NCBI RefSeq assembly: GCF_024508315.1
Contig: NZ_CP101987.1
Location: 2,976,001-3,040,000 of the forward strand
Reading direction: 5' to 3'
Length of the DNA stretch: 64,000 nucleotides
Origin: Cellulomonas xiejunii
Lineage (GTDB): Bacteria; Actinomycetota; Actinomycetes; Actinomycetales; Cellulomonadaceae
Positions 47,515 through 56,193 of this stretch are shown piece after piece; within the stretch, counting starts at the first letter, position 1; every line of letters starts with the position of its first letter. Both the position numbers and the translations under genes were made by a program. The notes below the pieces were generated by a model, which had not been told where the DNA came from, ran no database searches, and saw only the letters and a program-made list of their open reading frames with translations.

Positions 47515-48134
47515 GCCGTCTCCTCGGCCAGGAGCTCCTCCACGAGCGCACGCAGCGTCGAGGCCCGCACGAGGCCGAGCACGCGCGCGGCGACCTTGCC
47601 CTCACGGTCGAGGAGGATGGTCGTGGGCACGGCGTTGACCGGCACGACGCCCTGCAGCGCGGCGATCGCCTCGCCGCCCCTGTCGTCGAGCGACGGGTAC
47701 GACACCTCGAGCTGACGCTGGAACGCCTGGGCGGTCCCGGCCGCGTCGCGGCTGTTGATCCCCAGCACGCGCAGACCCTGGTCGGCGTAGTCGGTCGCGA
47801 CGGCGGCGAGGTCGGGGGCCTCGGCCCGGCACGGTGGGCACGCGGCGTACCAGGTGTTGAGCAGCACGACGTCGCCGCGCCATGTCGCCAGGTCCTGCGC
47901 CGTGCCCTCGTAGTCGGTGCCCGTGATCTCGAGCGGCCCGACGCGGTCGGCGGGCGCCCAGGTCGTCGTCGTGCCGTCCCCGGACTGGTAACCCTGGTCG
48001 ACGACGTCCTGCGCCGAACCGCCCTGGGCGCCGCCCCCCGAGTCGTCGGCACAGCCGCCGAGCGCGAGGGCGAGCGCGGTCGCCGCCGTCACGACGGCGA
48101 CGGCGGGCCGGTTCCGGTCGGGACGTGCGCGCAC
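47511..48134 (-). CDS. resA: TlpA/ResA-type thioredoxin lipoprotein
   Basis: A 207-residue membrane-attached thiol oxidoreductase that reduces apocytochrome c. It has a lipoprotein signal with lipobox LGGC (Cys28), the active site CPPC (99-102) in [15 protein letters not shown], and cis-Pro in [11 protein letters not shown]. Of two in-frame GTGs (48161, 48134), 48134 is preferred. It follows the upstream stop by one base and gives a signal peptide of normal length. Confidence 0.93.
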   Translation of the reverse strand: MRARPDRNRPAVAVVTAATALALALGGCADDSGGGAQGGSAQDVVDQGYQSGDGTTTTWAPADRVGPLEITGTDYEGTAQDLATWRGDVVLLNTWYAACPPCRAEAPDLAAVATDYADQGLRVLGINSRDAAGTAQAFQRQLEVSYPSLDDRGGEAIAALQGVVPVNAVPTTILLDREGKVAARVLGLVRASTLRALVEELLAEETA

Positions 48135-48135
48135 A

Positions 48136-48792
48136 TCAGGCTCCGGCGACCGGTGACGCACCGGGCAGCAGCGCGGCGGCGGGCTCGCCGTAGCCGACGC
48201 CGACGAGCGCGTCGTCCTCGAAGCGCAGGGACGTGAGCGAGGCCAGCGAGCACTGGCGACGGCGGGGGTCGTGCCACAGGCGGCGGTTCTCGAGCGCCAG
48301 CCGCGTCACCCAGATCGGCAGCTGGTGGCTCACGAGGACGGCCTCGTGGCCGCGTGCGGCCACGCGTGCCGCGTCCACCGCGGCGAGCATGCGGTCGACC
48401 TGCTCGACGTAGGGCTCCCCCCAGGACGGGCGGAAGGGGTTGCGCAGGTGCGGCCAGTGCTCGGGGTGGCGCAGCGAGCCGTCGCCGACACCGAACCGCT
48501 TGCCCTGGAAGTGGTTGTCGGCCTCGATCAGCCGGTCGTCGGTCCCGACGGGGAGCCCGAACGCCGCGGCGATGGGGGCGGCCGTCTCCTGCGCGCGCTG
48601 CAGCGGGGATGCCGTGACGACGACGACGTCGCGCGCGGGCGCGTCGTGCTCGCCGGCCAGCGTGCGCGCGACGAGCTCGGCCATCTGCTGACCGCGCTCG
48701 GAGAGCCGGTAGCCGGGCAGCCTGCCGTAGAGCAGGCCTTCGGGGTTGTGGACCTCACCGTGCCGCAGCAGGTGGACCGTCGTGGCGACCAT
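48136..48792 (-). CDS. Histidine phosphatase (phosphoglycerate-mutase-like) family protein
   Basis: A 218-residue protein of the branch-1 histidine phosphatase superfamily. LLRHGEV carries the phospho-acceptor His, SPLQRAQETAAPIA the second basic pocket, and VLVSHQLPIW the second His. Family members at the head of cytochrome c biogenesis operons are common in actinobacteria, but their substrate is unknown. ATG 48792 is preceded by GAGACT and six bases, suggesting a leaderless start. A GTG two codons earlier is possible. Confidence 0.9.
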   Translation of the reverse strand: MVATTVHLLRHGEVHNPEGLLYGRLPGYRLSERGQQMAELVARTLAGEHDAPARDVVVVTASPLQRAQETAAPIAAAFGLPVGTDDRLIEADNHFQGKRFGVGDGSLRHPEHWPHLRNPFRPSWGEPYVEQVDRMLAAVDAARVAARGHEAVLVSHQLPIWVTRLALENRRLWHDPRRRQCSLASLTSLRFEDDALVGVGYGEPAAALLPGASPVAGA

Positions 48793-48837
48793 GTGCACAG
48801 TCTCGCAAAGTCTGGGGGGTGTCCGGTCCGCCCGACC

Positions 48838-49416
48838 TCAGGCGGTGGGAGTCGTGTCGTCGTCGCCGGCCGGCGCGCGCAGGTGCTCGATCACGACCTG
48901 CATGGCCGTGCCGAGCGCCGCGAGCTGCTCGTCGTCGAGCACGTCGACGAGGTGCGCGCGGACCGACTCCACGTGCCCGGGCGCTGCGGCCACCAGGACC
49001 TGCAGCCCGCGCTCGGTGAGCACGCAGTTCACGCCGCGGGCGTCGTCACGGGCGGGCTCACGGCGCACGATCCCGTCCCGTTCCATGCGTGCCACCGTGT
49101 GGGTGAGCCGGCTGCGGGAGTGCGCGAGGTCGTCGGCCAGCTCGGACATGCGCAGGGCGTGCGCGGGCGCCTCGGACAACCGCACGAGCACCTCGTACTC
49201 CCCCAGCGACAGGCCGCTCCCGTCGTCGAGCTCCCGGGCCAGGACGTCGAAGAGCAGGGCGGTGCCGTCGCGGAAGGCCCGCCACTGACGCTGCTGGGTC
49301 TCGGTGAGCCAACGCACGTCGTCCTGCCCGGTCTGCGGGTCCGCCGGGGCGGGTCGACCCTGGGGCGTACCGCCGTCGTCGGCCCATCGATCAGGGGTCG
49401 TGCTGCGGGTCGGCAC
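48838..49416 (-). CDS. MarR-family transcriptional regulator
   Basis: A 192-residue winged-helix repressor. GLSLGEYEVLVRLSEAP, MSELADDLAHSRSRLTHTVARM (recognition helix region) and the wing GIVRREPARDDARGVNCVLT are MarR hallmarks. The start GTG 49416 has AGGAGG 5 nt upstream. Earlier in-frame ATGs would read through the A/T-rich promoter. It is divergent from the YceI-like gene, with overlapping promoters between them, so autoregulation and control of yceI are likely. The effector is unknown. Confidence 0.92.
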   Translation of the reverse strand: MPTRSTTPDRWADDGGTPQGRPAPADPQTGQDDVRWLTETQQRQWRAFRDGTALLFDVLARELDDGSGLSLGEYEVLVRLSEAPAHALRMSELADDLAHSRSRLTHTVARMERDGIVRREPARDDARGVNCVLTERGLQVLVAAAPGHVESVRAHLVDVLDDEQLAALGTAMQVVIEHLRAPAGDDDTTPTA

Positions 49417-49454
49417 GTCGTCCTCCTCGGTGGGGGGTTGCGGCTGGCACCCCA

Positions 49455-49494
49455 TTGTAGTAGAAATATCAACCACAGATACTTGTCGAATCAA
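49455..49494. promoter_or_regulatory. Two overlapping divergent promoters (marR-like / yceI-like)
   Basis: Plus strand: TTGTAG (49455) - 17 bp - GATACT (49478). Minus strand: TTGATT (49494..49489) - 17 bp - TGATAT (49471..49466). The two interleave in 40 bp of strikingly A/T-rich DNA, so RNA polymerase or a bound MarR dimer on one would exclude the other. Confidence 0.6.
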
Positions 49495-49526
49495 TGATTT
49501 GCTCGGCACCGACCACGGAGGACCCC

Positions 49527-50072
49527 ATGACCGCGCTGCCCACCGGCCTGACCGCCGGCACCTGGAACATCGACCCCTCGCACACGGAGGCGTCCTTCAC
49601 GGTCCGCCACGCGGGCATCTCCAAGGTCCGCGGCACCGTCGCGGTGACCTCGGGCATCCTGACCGTCGGCGAGGACCTCGAGTCGTCGTCCGTCGCCGTC
49701 ACGCTCGACCCGGCGACCGTCAACACGGGCGACGCCAACCGCGACGGGCACCTCAAGAGCAACGACTTCTTCGAGGTCGAGACCTTCGGCGAGTGGACGT
49801 TCCGGTCCACCGCGATCCGCACGTCCGGGTCGGACCACGTCATCGTCGGCGACCTGACGATCCACGGCGTCACGCGCGAGGTCGAGCTCGAGACCGAGTT
49901 CAACGGCACCGCCGTCGACCCCTTCGGCAACACGCGCGCGGGCTTCGAGGCCAAGGTGATCATCTCGCGCAAGGACTTCGGCCTGACCTGGAACGCGGCA
50001 CTCGAGGCCGGCGGCGTGCTCGTGGCCGACAAGGTCCGCATCGACCTGGACGTCTCGGCCATCAAGGCCTGA
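49527..50072 (+). CDS. YceI-like lipocalin-fold protein
   Basis: A 181-residue YceI-family beta-barrel. AGTWNIDPSHTEASFTVRH is the standard opening, followed by KVRGTV, SVNTGD-like TVNTGDANRDGHLKSNDFFEV and ISRKDFGLTWN. No signal peptide is seen, so it is cytosolic. Family members bind long isoprenoids or related amphiphiles. In a genome that makes menaquinone, a quinone or prenyl ligand is conceivable but unproven. ATG 49527 follows GGAG. It ends in a strong hairpin. Confidence 0.93.
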   Translation: MTALPTGLTAGTWNIDPSHTEASFTVRHAGISKVRGTVAVTSGILTVGEDLESSSVAVTLDPATVNTGDANRDGHLKSNDFFEVETFGEWTFRSTAIRTSGSDHVIVGDLTIHGVTREVELETEFNGTAVDPFGNTRAGFEAKVIISRKDFGLTWNAALEAGGVLVADKVRIDLDVSAIKA

Positions 50073-50106
50073 CACCCCCGGCCGGCGCCCGCCGGCACGC
50101 ACGTCC

Positions 50107-50143
50107 CCGCGAGGGCGCGACCCCACGGGTCGCGCCCTCGCGG
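50107..50143. terminator. Strong terminator between yceI-like and rex genes
   Basis: A perfect 17-bp stem (CCGCGAGGGCGCGACCC / GGGTCGCGCCCTCGCGG) with a CAC loop, 34 bp after the yceI-like stop and 55 bp from the convergent rex stop. Confidence 0.85.
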
Positions 50144-50198
50144 CGCGCAGCCCACCTCACCGACCGCCGACCTCCCGCCCCGCAGCACGCCACGGACC

Positions 50199-50897
50199 TC
50201 ACGAGGCTCCGCCGCCGACGCTGCGCGCACGGTCGTGGAACGCCAGGATCTGCAGCTCGGACGCGACGTCGACGGTCCGCACGTCCACGTGCGCAGGGAC
50301 GCGCAGCGCCCCGGGTGCGAACGTCAGGATGCCCACGACCCCGGCCGCGACCAGCTCGTCACACACGCCCTGGGCGACCGCCGCGGGCGTCGTCAGCACC
50401 CCGATGGTCGCACCGGTGCGTCGCACCACCGCGCGCAGGTCGTCGGCGTGCTCGACCTCGAGGCCCGCCACCGTCGTGCCGACCACCGCGGGGTCCACGT
50501 CGAGCAGGCCCACCAGCACGAACCCGCGGTCCGCGATGCCCGCGTAGTTCGCCAGCGCGTGCCCCAGGTTGCCCACCCCGACCAGCAGCACCCGGCGCAC
50601 GTCCGCCAGGCCGAGGACCACGGTGATCTGCTCCCGCAGGTGCCCCACGTCGTACCCGATGCCCCGACGCCCGTACGACCCGAGGAACGACAGGTCCTTG
50701 CGCAGCTGCGCCGGCGTGACCCCCGCGCGGGCCGCGAGCTCGTCGGACGACGTCAGGACGGCACCCTCCGACGCCGTCACCTCCAACGCGCGCAGGTAGC
50801 CCGGCAGGCGGCCGACCGTCGCGGGCGGCACCGGCTGGCCCTCGCGAGCGGCACGCCGCTCGCCGTCCCGTCGCGCAGCGCTGCGCCGATCGTCCAC
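50199..50897 (-). CDS. rex: Redox-sensing transcriptional repressor Rex
   Basis: A 232-residue NADH/NAD+-responsive repressor of respiratory genes. The N-terminal winged helix shows LTSSDELAARAGVTPAQLRKD and LSFLGSYGRRGIGYDV. The C-terminal Rossmann domain has LLVGVGNLGHALANY and the C-terminal swapped helix. The start GTG 50897 has a perfect GGAGG 5 nt upstream. A GTG seven codons earlier (50918) is less well supported. Unlike in Streptomyces it is not followed by hem genes. Its likely target in this window is the menJ-nuo promoter. Confidence 0.96.
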   Translation of the reverse strand: MDDRRSAARRDGERRAAREGQPVPPATVGRLPGYLRALEVTASEGAVLTSSDELAARAGVTPAQLRKDLSFLGSYGRRGIGYDVGHLREQITVVLGLADVRRVLLVGVGNLGHALANYAGIADRGFVLVGLLDVDPAVVGTTVAGLEVEHADDLRAVVRRTGATIGVLTTPAAVAQGVCDELVAAGVVGILTFAPGALRVPAHVDVRTVDVASELQILAFHDRARSVGGGAS

Positions 50898-50949
50898 CCG
50901 AGCCTCCGACCCCTGCACCGGGCACGGCCCCGGCGCCAGGTGTCACACG

Positions 50950-51228
50950 CTAGGGCCTGCTGCCGCCCGTCGCGAGGGCCCGCCTCAGGCGCGCCTCGTC
51001 GATCCGCCAGTAGCCACGACGCACCCCGTCGACGTCGACGACCGGCACCATCTCCCCCAGCTCGTCCGCGAGCACGCTCCCGTCGGGCCCCGGACGGTCC
51101 ACGTCGACCTCCGCCCACGTCGCCCCCACGTCCGCGCACACGCGCTCGACGAGGTCACGCGCGTCGTCGCACAGGTGGCAGCCGGCACGCCCGTACAGGA
51201 CGACCCGGGCCGTCGTCGCCTCGCTCAT
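50950..51228 (-). CDS. Glutaredoxin-like protein
   Basis: A 92-residue thioredoxin-fold protein with active site CHLC in YGRAGCHLCDDARDLV and a cis-Pro in EMVPVVDVDG. It is short, soluble and typical of the glutaredoxin-like (DUF836) family. TAGCGT (51242..51237) lies eight bases before the ATG, so it has its own promoter, divergent from the HAD gene. rex follows on the same strand after 52 bp. The substrate is unknown. Confidence 0.9.
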   Translation of the reverse strand: MSEATTARVVLYGRAGCHLCDDARDLVERVCADVGATWAEVDVDRPGPDGSVLADELGEMVPVVDVDGVRRGYWRIDEARLRRALATGGSRP

Positions 51229-51298
51229 GGACGACCACGCTAGACCGCCACGCGCACTCGCCGTGCCGCCGGTCCGCGACGCGCGGCGTCCGTCTCGT

Positions 51299-51304
51299 TA
51301 GAGT
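51299..51304 (+). promoter_or_regulatory. -10 box of a probable leaderless HAD-GNAT transcript
   Basis: TAGAGT, six bases, then ATG at 51311. Confidence 0.55.
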
Positions 51305-51310
51305 GGCCGG

Positions 51311-52177
51311 ATGCACGCGGGCGACGGTACTGACGAGCGCTCCGTCGTCGCCGCGACAGTCGAGACGCCGCGTGCCGCGCTCGTCCCGGACGACACCCGC
51401 GTCGGCGCGTTCTTCGACGTCGACAACACGATCATCCGCGGGGCCAGCTCGTTCCACCTCGCGGTCGGGCTGTACGGGCGCGGCTTCTTCCGCAAGCGCG
51501 ACCTCGTCCGGTTCGCGGTGCAGCAGGCGCGCTACCTCACCTTCGGCGAGAACCGGCGCCAGATCGACGAGCTGCGCAGCCGTGCGCTCGAGATCATGCG
51601 GGGGCGCTCGGTCGCCGAGGTGACGGCCATCGCCGAGGACGTCTACGACGAGGTGCTCAGCCTGCGCATCTACCCGGGTACGCGTGCGCTGCTCGACGCG
51701 CACCTGGCCGCGGGGCACGCCGTGTGGCTCGTCACCGCGACGCCGGTGGAGATCGGTGAGCTGATCGCGCGCCGCCTGGGGACGTCGGGCGCGCTGGGGA
51801 CGGTCGCGGAGCACGAGAACGGCTTCTACACCGGCCGGCTGGTCGGCGACCTGCTGCACGGCGAGGCCAAGGCCAACGCGGTCCGCGCGCTGGCCGAGCG
51901 CGAGGGGTACGACCTGAGCGCGTGCCACGCGTACGGCGACTCGACGAACGACGTGCCGATCCTCTCGGCCGTCGGGCACCCGTGCGCCATCAACCCGGAC
52001 CGGCGGCTGCGCCGGCACGCCGCCGAGGTCGGCTGGCCGGTGCGCGAGTTCCGGTCACGACGCCGCCAGGCGCGGCGCGGCGTGAACGCCGCGAGCCTCG
52101 CCGGTCTGGCCTGGGCCGTGGCCGTCGTGGTGCGCGCCGTGAGCCGCTCGGTCCGACGACGGCTAGGAGCAGGATGA
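51311..52177 (+). CDS. HAD-superfamily hydrolase, subfamily IB (SerB/CicA-like)
   Basis: A 288-residue phosphatase. Motif I is FFDVDNTIIRG (nucleophile Asp), motif II VWLVTATP, and motif III/IV GDSTNDVPILSAVGHP. YLTFGENRRQ and GRLVGDLLHGEAKA are typical of the HAD-IB group found near rex in actinobacteria. The C-terminus is basic with a weakly hydrophobic stretch (ASLAGLAWAVAVVVRAV) that may associate with the membrane. Phosphoserine or lysophospholipid-type substrates are possible. Confidence 0.9.
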   Translation: MHAGDGTDERSVVAATVETPRAALVPDDTRVGAFFDVDNTIIRGASSFHLAVGLYGRGFFRKRDLVRFAVQQARYLTFGENRRQIDELRSRALEIMRGRSVAEVTAIAEDVYDEVLSLRIYPGTRALLDAHLAAGHAVWLVTATPVEIGELIARRLGTSGALGTVAEHENGFYTGRLVGDLLHGEAKANAVRALAEREGYDLSACHAYGDSTNDVPILSAVGHPCAINPDRRLRRHAAEVGWPVREFRSRRRQARRGVNAASLAGLAWAVAVVVRAVSRSVRRRLGAG

Positions 52178-52719
52178 GGACCCGCACCGACTGGGCCGTG
52201 CGCACCGCGCGGCCGCACGACGCGACGTCGCTCGCCTCGCTCGCCGCCGTGACGTTCCCCCTCGCGTGCCCCCCGGGCTCGACGGCGGACGACCAGCGCG
52301 CGTTCCTCCAGGAGAACCTGAGCGCCGAGCGTTTCACGCAGCACATGTCGGACGCCGACCGTGCGGTCCTCGTCGCAGCGACCCCTGACGACGAGCTCCT
52401 GGGCTACACGATGCTCGTCGCCGGCGAGCCCACCGACGACGACGCCCGGGCGGCCGTGCACATCCGCCCCGCGATCGAGCTCTCGAAGTGCTACGTCCAC
52501 CCCGACCACCACGGCGCGGGTGTGGCGTCCGCTCTGCTGCGCACGTCGTTCGACCACGCCCGAGCCCTGGGCGGCGCGGGCATCTGGCTGGGCGTCAACC
52601 AGCACAACGCCCGCGCCCAGGCGTTCTACGCGCGCGAGGGGTTCGCCGTCGTCGGGGTCAAGCGCTTCCAGGTCGGGGCCCGCCTCGAGGACGACTACGT
52701 GCTGGAGCGCCCGCTCTGA
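52174..52719 (+). CDS. GNAT-family N-acetyltransferase
   Basis: A 181-residue acetyl-CoA-dependent transferase. The acetyl-CoA loop is HPDHHGAGVASALL (motif A, about 109-122), preceded by LSKCYV and followed by NQHNARAQAFYAREGFAVVG (motif B). The ATG overlaps the HAD stop (ATGA), so the genes are coupled. The substrate is unknown. Confidence 0.9.
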   Translation: MRTRTDWAVRTARPHDATSLASLAAVTFPLACPPGSTADDQRAFLQENLSAERFTQHMSDADRAVLVAATPDDELLGYTMLVAGEPTDDDARAAVHIRPAIELSKCYVHPDHHGAGVASALLRTSFDHARALGGAGIWLGVNQHNARAQAFYAREGFAVVGVKRFQVGARLEDDYVLERPL

Positions 52720-52746
52720 CCCGAGGCGCACCGCTGCGGGGTCAGA
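52715..52746. terminator. Hairpin containing both stops of convergent genes
   Basis: TCTGACCC at 52715 and GGGTCAGA at 52739 form a perfect 8-bp stem. Each arm holds the TGA stop of one of the convergent genes (GNAT and alpha-galactosidase). Confidence 0.55.
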
Positions 52747-54058
52747 CGGGGTCGAGGGCGACCCACCGCACGCCGTGCGACGGCACCTGGAACGTCAGCT
52801 GCGCGTCGAGCCGCCCGGGATCGAGGGCGGGGTCCGGCAGCGGGGTACCCGTCCACAGGTCCCGGACGATCCACCGGCGGGCGGCCGCCGCGTCCCCCAC
52901 GAGGGCGGACAGCGCGAGCGACTGGGTGCGGGTCCCCGTCCCCGTCCAGAACACCGCGACGTAACGGGTCGGTTCCGCGGCAGAGCGCGCCGACCACACG
53001 ACGACCTCGCCGTCGTCGGCCGGTTCGCGCAGCAGCTCGCGACCGTCCGTCGACGTCCGCAGGACGTGGCCCACGGCGGGGGTCGTGAGCAGCGCGATCG
53101 TCGCGGCGTCCGACGTCGGAAGGTCGCCGCCCATCATGAGCGGCGAGCGCGCCATGACCCAGAGCGTCAGCAGCGTGCGCTGCTCGTCCGGCGTGAGGCG
53201 CGAGGCCCGGTCCTCGCCCCGCTCGGCGCGGATGCCGATGCGACCCAGCGGCAGCATGTCGGCGTCCGCCCAGCCACCGGGCTGCTGGAACGGCGCCCAG
53301 CGCGCGAGCCGCGCGAAGTTGGCGTGGACGTCCTGCCACCGGTCCCACAGGTCGTCGCACACCCGCCACATCTGCGCGTGCGTGCGCAGCACCGGAAGGT
53401 GCGCCGTCGACAGGGCGGTACCGGGAGAGAGCGACAGCACGATGTCGCGTCCCGACCGCTCGATCGCACGCGACCACGCCGCGACCGCGTCGGCGTGGAA
53501 CGGCGCCAGCATGTCGTCGACCTTGACGAGGTCCACGCCCCACGAGGCGAGCTGCGCCACCAGGCCGTCGAGCCACACCTGCGCCCCCGGGTGGGCGTGG
53601 TCGAGCCCGTACATGTGACCGTTCCACGGGCACGTGGACGCCGTGTCCGCGATGTCGGCCGTGGTCACGTCGTCGGACGCGCCGACGACGGGCAGCCGGG
53701 CCGCGACGGCGCGACGCGGGATGCCGCGCAGCGCGTGGACGCCGAACCGCAGACCGAGCGCATGCACCTGCGCGGCCAGGTCGGCGAACCCGCGACCGCC
53801 GGCGGCCGAGGGGAAGCGTCCCGGTGCGGGCTGCGGGTAGCCGTGGACGTCGAGCACGAGGTCGGCGTCGTCGGTGTAGCCGTGGGGCCGCGCCGCCGGG
53901 TCGGACCAGTCGATGTCGACGACGACGGTGTCCCAGCCGTGCGGCAGGAGGTGCTCGGCCATGAACCTCGCGTTGGCCAGCACCTCCGCCTCGGTGACGG
54001 TCGTGCCGTAGCAGTCCCAGCTGTTCCACCCCATGGGTGGGGTCAGTGCGGTCGCCAT
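52742..54058 (-). CDS. Alpha-galactosidase, glycoside hydrolase family 27 type
   Basis: A 438-residue cytosolic glycosidase (no signal peptide). It opens with the GH27 signature TPPMGWNSWDCYG and continues with the TIM barrel: DTVVVDIDW, LGLRFGVH, and the nucleophile in VDLVKVDD (Asp181). The acid/base is probably Asp235 in MWRVCDDLWD, and GGWADADMLP is the substrate-site loop. A C-terminal beta-domain follows. It releases alpha-galactose from plant oligosaccharides, in keeping with a plant-polymer-degrading lifestyle. GGGAGG precedes the ATG 54058. Confidence 0.9.
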   Translation of the reverse strand: MATALTPPMGWNSWDCYGTTVTEAEVLANARFMAEHLLPHGWDTVVVDIDWSDPAARPHGYTDDADLVLDVHGYPQPAPGRFPSAAGGRGFADLAAQVHALGLRFGVHALRGIPRRAVAARLPVVGASDDVTTADIADTASTCPWNGHMYGLDHAHPGAQVWLDGLVAQLASWGVDLVKVDDMLAPFHADAVAAWSRAIERSGRDIVLSLSPGTALSTAHLPVLRTHAQMWRVCDDLWDRWQDVHANFARLARWAPFQQPGGWADADMLPLGRIGIRAERGEDRASRLTPDEQRTLLTLWVMARSPLMMGGDLPTSDAATIALLTTPAVGHVLRTSTDGRELLREPADDGEVVVWSARSAAEPTRYVAVFWTGTGTRTQSLALSALVGDAAAARRWIVRDLWTGTPLPDPALDPGRLDAQLTFQVPSHGVRWVALDPV

Positions 54059-54126
54059 GGCGCCCCTCCCTCTCGACGTCGACGTCGTCGTCGTCGTGCA
54101 GGCTGCGCCCGGCGGCGGACACACGT

Positions 54127-54151
54127 CGGGCCCGGTCGTCGACCGGGCCCG
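54127..54151. terminator. Terminator after the bS22 gene
   Basis: CGGGCCCGGTC, loop GTC, GACCGGGCCCG: a perfect 11-bp stem, 34 bp past the bS22 stop on the minus strand. Confidence 0.75.
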
Positions 54152-54184
54152 TGGTGCACTGCGCGCCGACGAACGGCGCTCAGC

Positions 54185-54283
54185 TCACTTCTTGTTGCGA
54201 CGCTGGTGGCGCGTCTTGCGCAGCAGCTTGCGGTGCTTCTTCTTCGCCATGCGCTTGCGACGCTTCTTGATGACGGAGCCCAT
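54185..54283 (-). CDS. Ribosomal protein bS22 (AURKAIP1/COX24 domain)
   Basis: A 32-residue, extremely basic peptide: MGSVIKKRRKRMAKKKHR, then KLLRKTRHQRRNKK. It matches the small 30S protein found in actinobacterial ribosome structures (bS22) and the COX24/AURKAIP1 domain. It follows a BldC-like gene, as in Mycobacterium tuberculosis (Rv0500A-Rv0500B). A TAAGGT box at 54407..54402 could start a transcript with a leader of about 110 nt. Confidence 0.93.
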   Translation of the reverse strand: MGSVIKKRRKRMAKKKHRKLLRKTRHQRRNKK

Positions 54284-54468
54284 AGCGGTCCTCACTCGTG
54301 TCCGGTCGCGACCCGACATGGCCGCGAGTTGGTGGTCGATCGACGCGCGGTGCGCATCGGGCCCACCCGACTCACCCACGCACGCAGAAGTCCGAGAACC
54401 CACCTTACGCGATCCGGCGCCGCGACCGCGAACCGCGCTCGACGCCGGACCACCCGCGGCGCGCACCG

Positions 54469-54705
54469 TCAGGAGGTGCGGCGGCCCTCGCCGAAGGTCT
54501 CCGGCTCGACGGTCGCCGACGAGCGCAGGTAGGCGTCCAGCGCGTCCTGCGGCACGCGGAACGAGCGCCCGACGCGCACGGCCGGCAGCTCGCCCGCGTG
54601 GACGAGCCGGTACACGGTCATCCGCGAGACCCGCATGAGGTCCGCGACCTCGACGACCGTGAGGAACCGCACGCGACCCTGCGGCACGCCCTGCTCCTCG
54701 TTCAT
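54469..54705 (-). CDS. BldC-like helix-turn-helix protein
   Basis: A 78-residue MerR-type minimal DNA-binding protein: FLTVVEVADLMRVSRMTVYR (helix-turn-helix), then LVHAGELPAVRVGRSFRV (wing) and DALDAYL. It lacks an effector domain, like BldC and excisionase-like regulators, and lies upstream of bS22. GGAG precedes the ATG. Homologues are conserved in actinobacteria with developmental or cell-division roles. The targets here are unknown. Confidence 0.9.
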   Translation of the reverse strand: MNEEQGVPQGRVRFLTVVEVADLMRVSRMTVYRLVHAGELPAVRVGRSFRVPQDALDAYLRSSATVEPETFGEGRRTS

Positions 54706-54811
54706 GCTCCGGCCCTCCCGATGGCCGGGGCGCGCCGGCTTCGCTCACCCGAGGTTGCCCGGGCACTGACCTCACAGTAGTGGCGCGTGTGACGGGTGGG
54801 AAAGAGGAGAC

Positions 54812-54858
54812 ACCCGCCCGGCCCACCCGTGCGGCACGGGTCCTGCGTCCCGGCGGGT
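54812..54858. terminator. Compound hairpin downstream of the acuC-like gene
   Basis: Outer arms ACCCGCC/GGCGGGT enclose a perfect inner hairpin ACCCGTG-CGG-CACGGGT. It lies 9 bp past the stop of the minus-strand deacetylase gene. Confidence 0.6.
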
Positions 54859-54866
54859 CGCGACCG

Positions 54867-56087
54867 TCAGTCGAGGTCGGGGTCCAGTCCCAGGGACGGG
54901 AAGACGGCCGCGCGCGTGGCGCGGACGGCGCGGTCGACGTCGTCGGCCGGGTCGTACCCGCCCGTCCAGGGCTTGAACGTCGCCGCGGCGCCGTCCGTCA
55001 TCATCGGCACGGCGTCGCGGCCGTACCGCTGCCGCACGACGTCCAGCCACACCTGCGGGACGGGGGTGGCCGGGTCCACCGGACGGTGCGCGGCCACGCC
55101 CAGCAGGTGCGCCCACGTGCGCGGCACGACGTCGAGCAGGGCGTACCCGCCGCCGCCCAGCGCGACCCACCGCCCGCCGCACACCTCGTGGGCGAGGTCG
55201 TGCAGCAGCGTCGAGACCACCAGCTGCGCATCGACCGACACCCGCAGCGTCGCGAGCGGGTCCATGAGGTGCGTGTCGCAGCCGTGCTGCGTGACGAGTA
55301 CGTCGGGCGCGAACTCGCGCACCACCGCCGGCACGACCGCGTCGATCGCCCGCAGCCAGCCCGCGTCCCCCGTCCGCGACGGCAGCGCGACGTTGACCGC
55401 CGTCCCGTCCGCGCGCGGCCCGCCGGTCTCCGTCGGGTACCCCGTCCCGGGGAACAGGGCGTGCCCGGTCTCGTGCACCGACACGGTCAGCACCCGCGGG
55501 TCGTCCCAGAAGACGGACTGCACACCGTCGCCGTGGTGCGCGTCCACGTCGACGTACGCGACGCGCCGGGCACCCGCGTCGAGCAGGTCGCGGATCGCCA
55601 CCGCGGCGTCGTTGTACACGCAGAAGCCGGACGCGGCTCCCGCCCGGGCGTGGTGCAGCCCGCCGCCGACGTTCACGGCGTGCTCCGCGCGACCGTCCCA
55701 CACGGCCCGGGCCGCATCGACGGTCCCCGCCACCATGCGGGCCGCGGCCTCGTGCATCTGCGGGAACAGCGGGTCGTCGCGCGTCCCGAGGCCGCGGACC
55801 AGGTCGGGCACACCACGCTCGGCCGCCGCGTGGACCGCGGCGACGTACTCCGGGTCGTGCACCGTGGCCAGCAGGGCGTCCGACGCGGGCTCGGCGCCCA
55901 CCACCTCGACGCCGGGCCTGTCGAGGAGCCCGAGCTGTGCGGCCAGCGCGATGGTCAGGTCGATCCGGTCCGACGTCATCGGGTGGCCGAACCCGAAGTC
56001 GTACGCGAGCAGCTCGGTGGACCACACCACGCGCAACGTCGCGGGCCCGTCACCCGACGCAGCGGGTGTCGCGTCGGTGGCGGTCAT
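54867..56087 (-). CDS. AcuC-type histone-deacetylase-fold protein
   Basis: A 406-residue zinc deacetylase. Family landmarks are DFGFGHPM and RID near the start, GGGLHHARAGAASGFCVYND (His-His charge relay and the start of the zinc site), VDVDAHHGDGVQ (zinc ligands), and the late HGCDTHLMDPLA and ALGGGGY (active-site Tyr). AcuC enzymes deacetylate acetyl-CoA synthetase and other proteins. The acsA gene is not in the window. The start is ATG 56087. A longer frame exists upstream but has no family similarity. Confidence 0.93.
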   Translation of the reverse strand: MTATDATPAASGDGPATLRVVWSTELLAYDFGFGHPMTSDRIDLTIALAAQLGLLDRPGVEVVGAEPASDALLATVHDPEYVAAVHAAAERGVPDLVRGLGTRDDPLFPQMHEAAARMVAGTVDAARAVWDGRAEHAVNVGGGLHHARAGAASGFCVYNDAAVAIRDLLDAGARRVAYVDVDAHHGDGVQSVFWDDPRVLTVSVHETGHALFPGTGYPTETGGPRADGTAVNVALPSRTGDAGWLRAIDAVVPAVVREFAPDVLVTQHGCDTHLMDPLATLRVSVDAQLVVSTLLHDLAHEVCGGRWVALGGGGYALLDVVPRTWAHLLGVAAHRPVDPATPVPQVWLDVVRQRYGRDAVPMMTDGAAATFKPWTGGYDPADDVDRAVRATRAAVFPSLGLDPDLD

Positions 56088-56193
56088 GGGGCCACGCTGC
56101 CACCGCCGCGGCCGACATGTCGACCCGACGGGCCGCCGCACCCCGACCCGACGCCGGCCCGGCCAGGACGTGCACGCAGGCTGCGCGTGCCAG

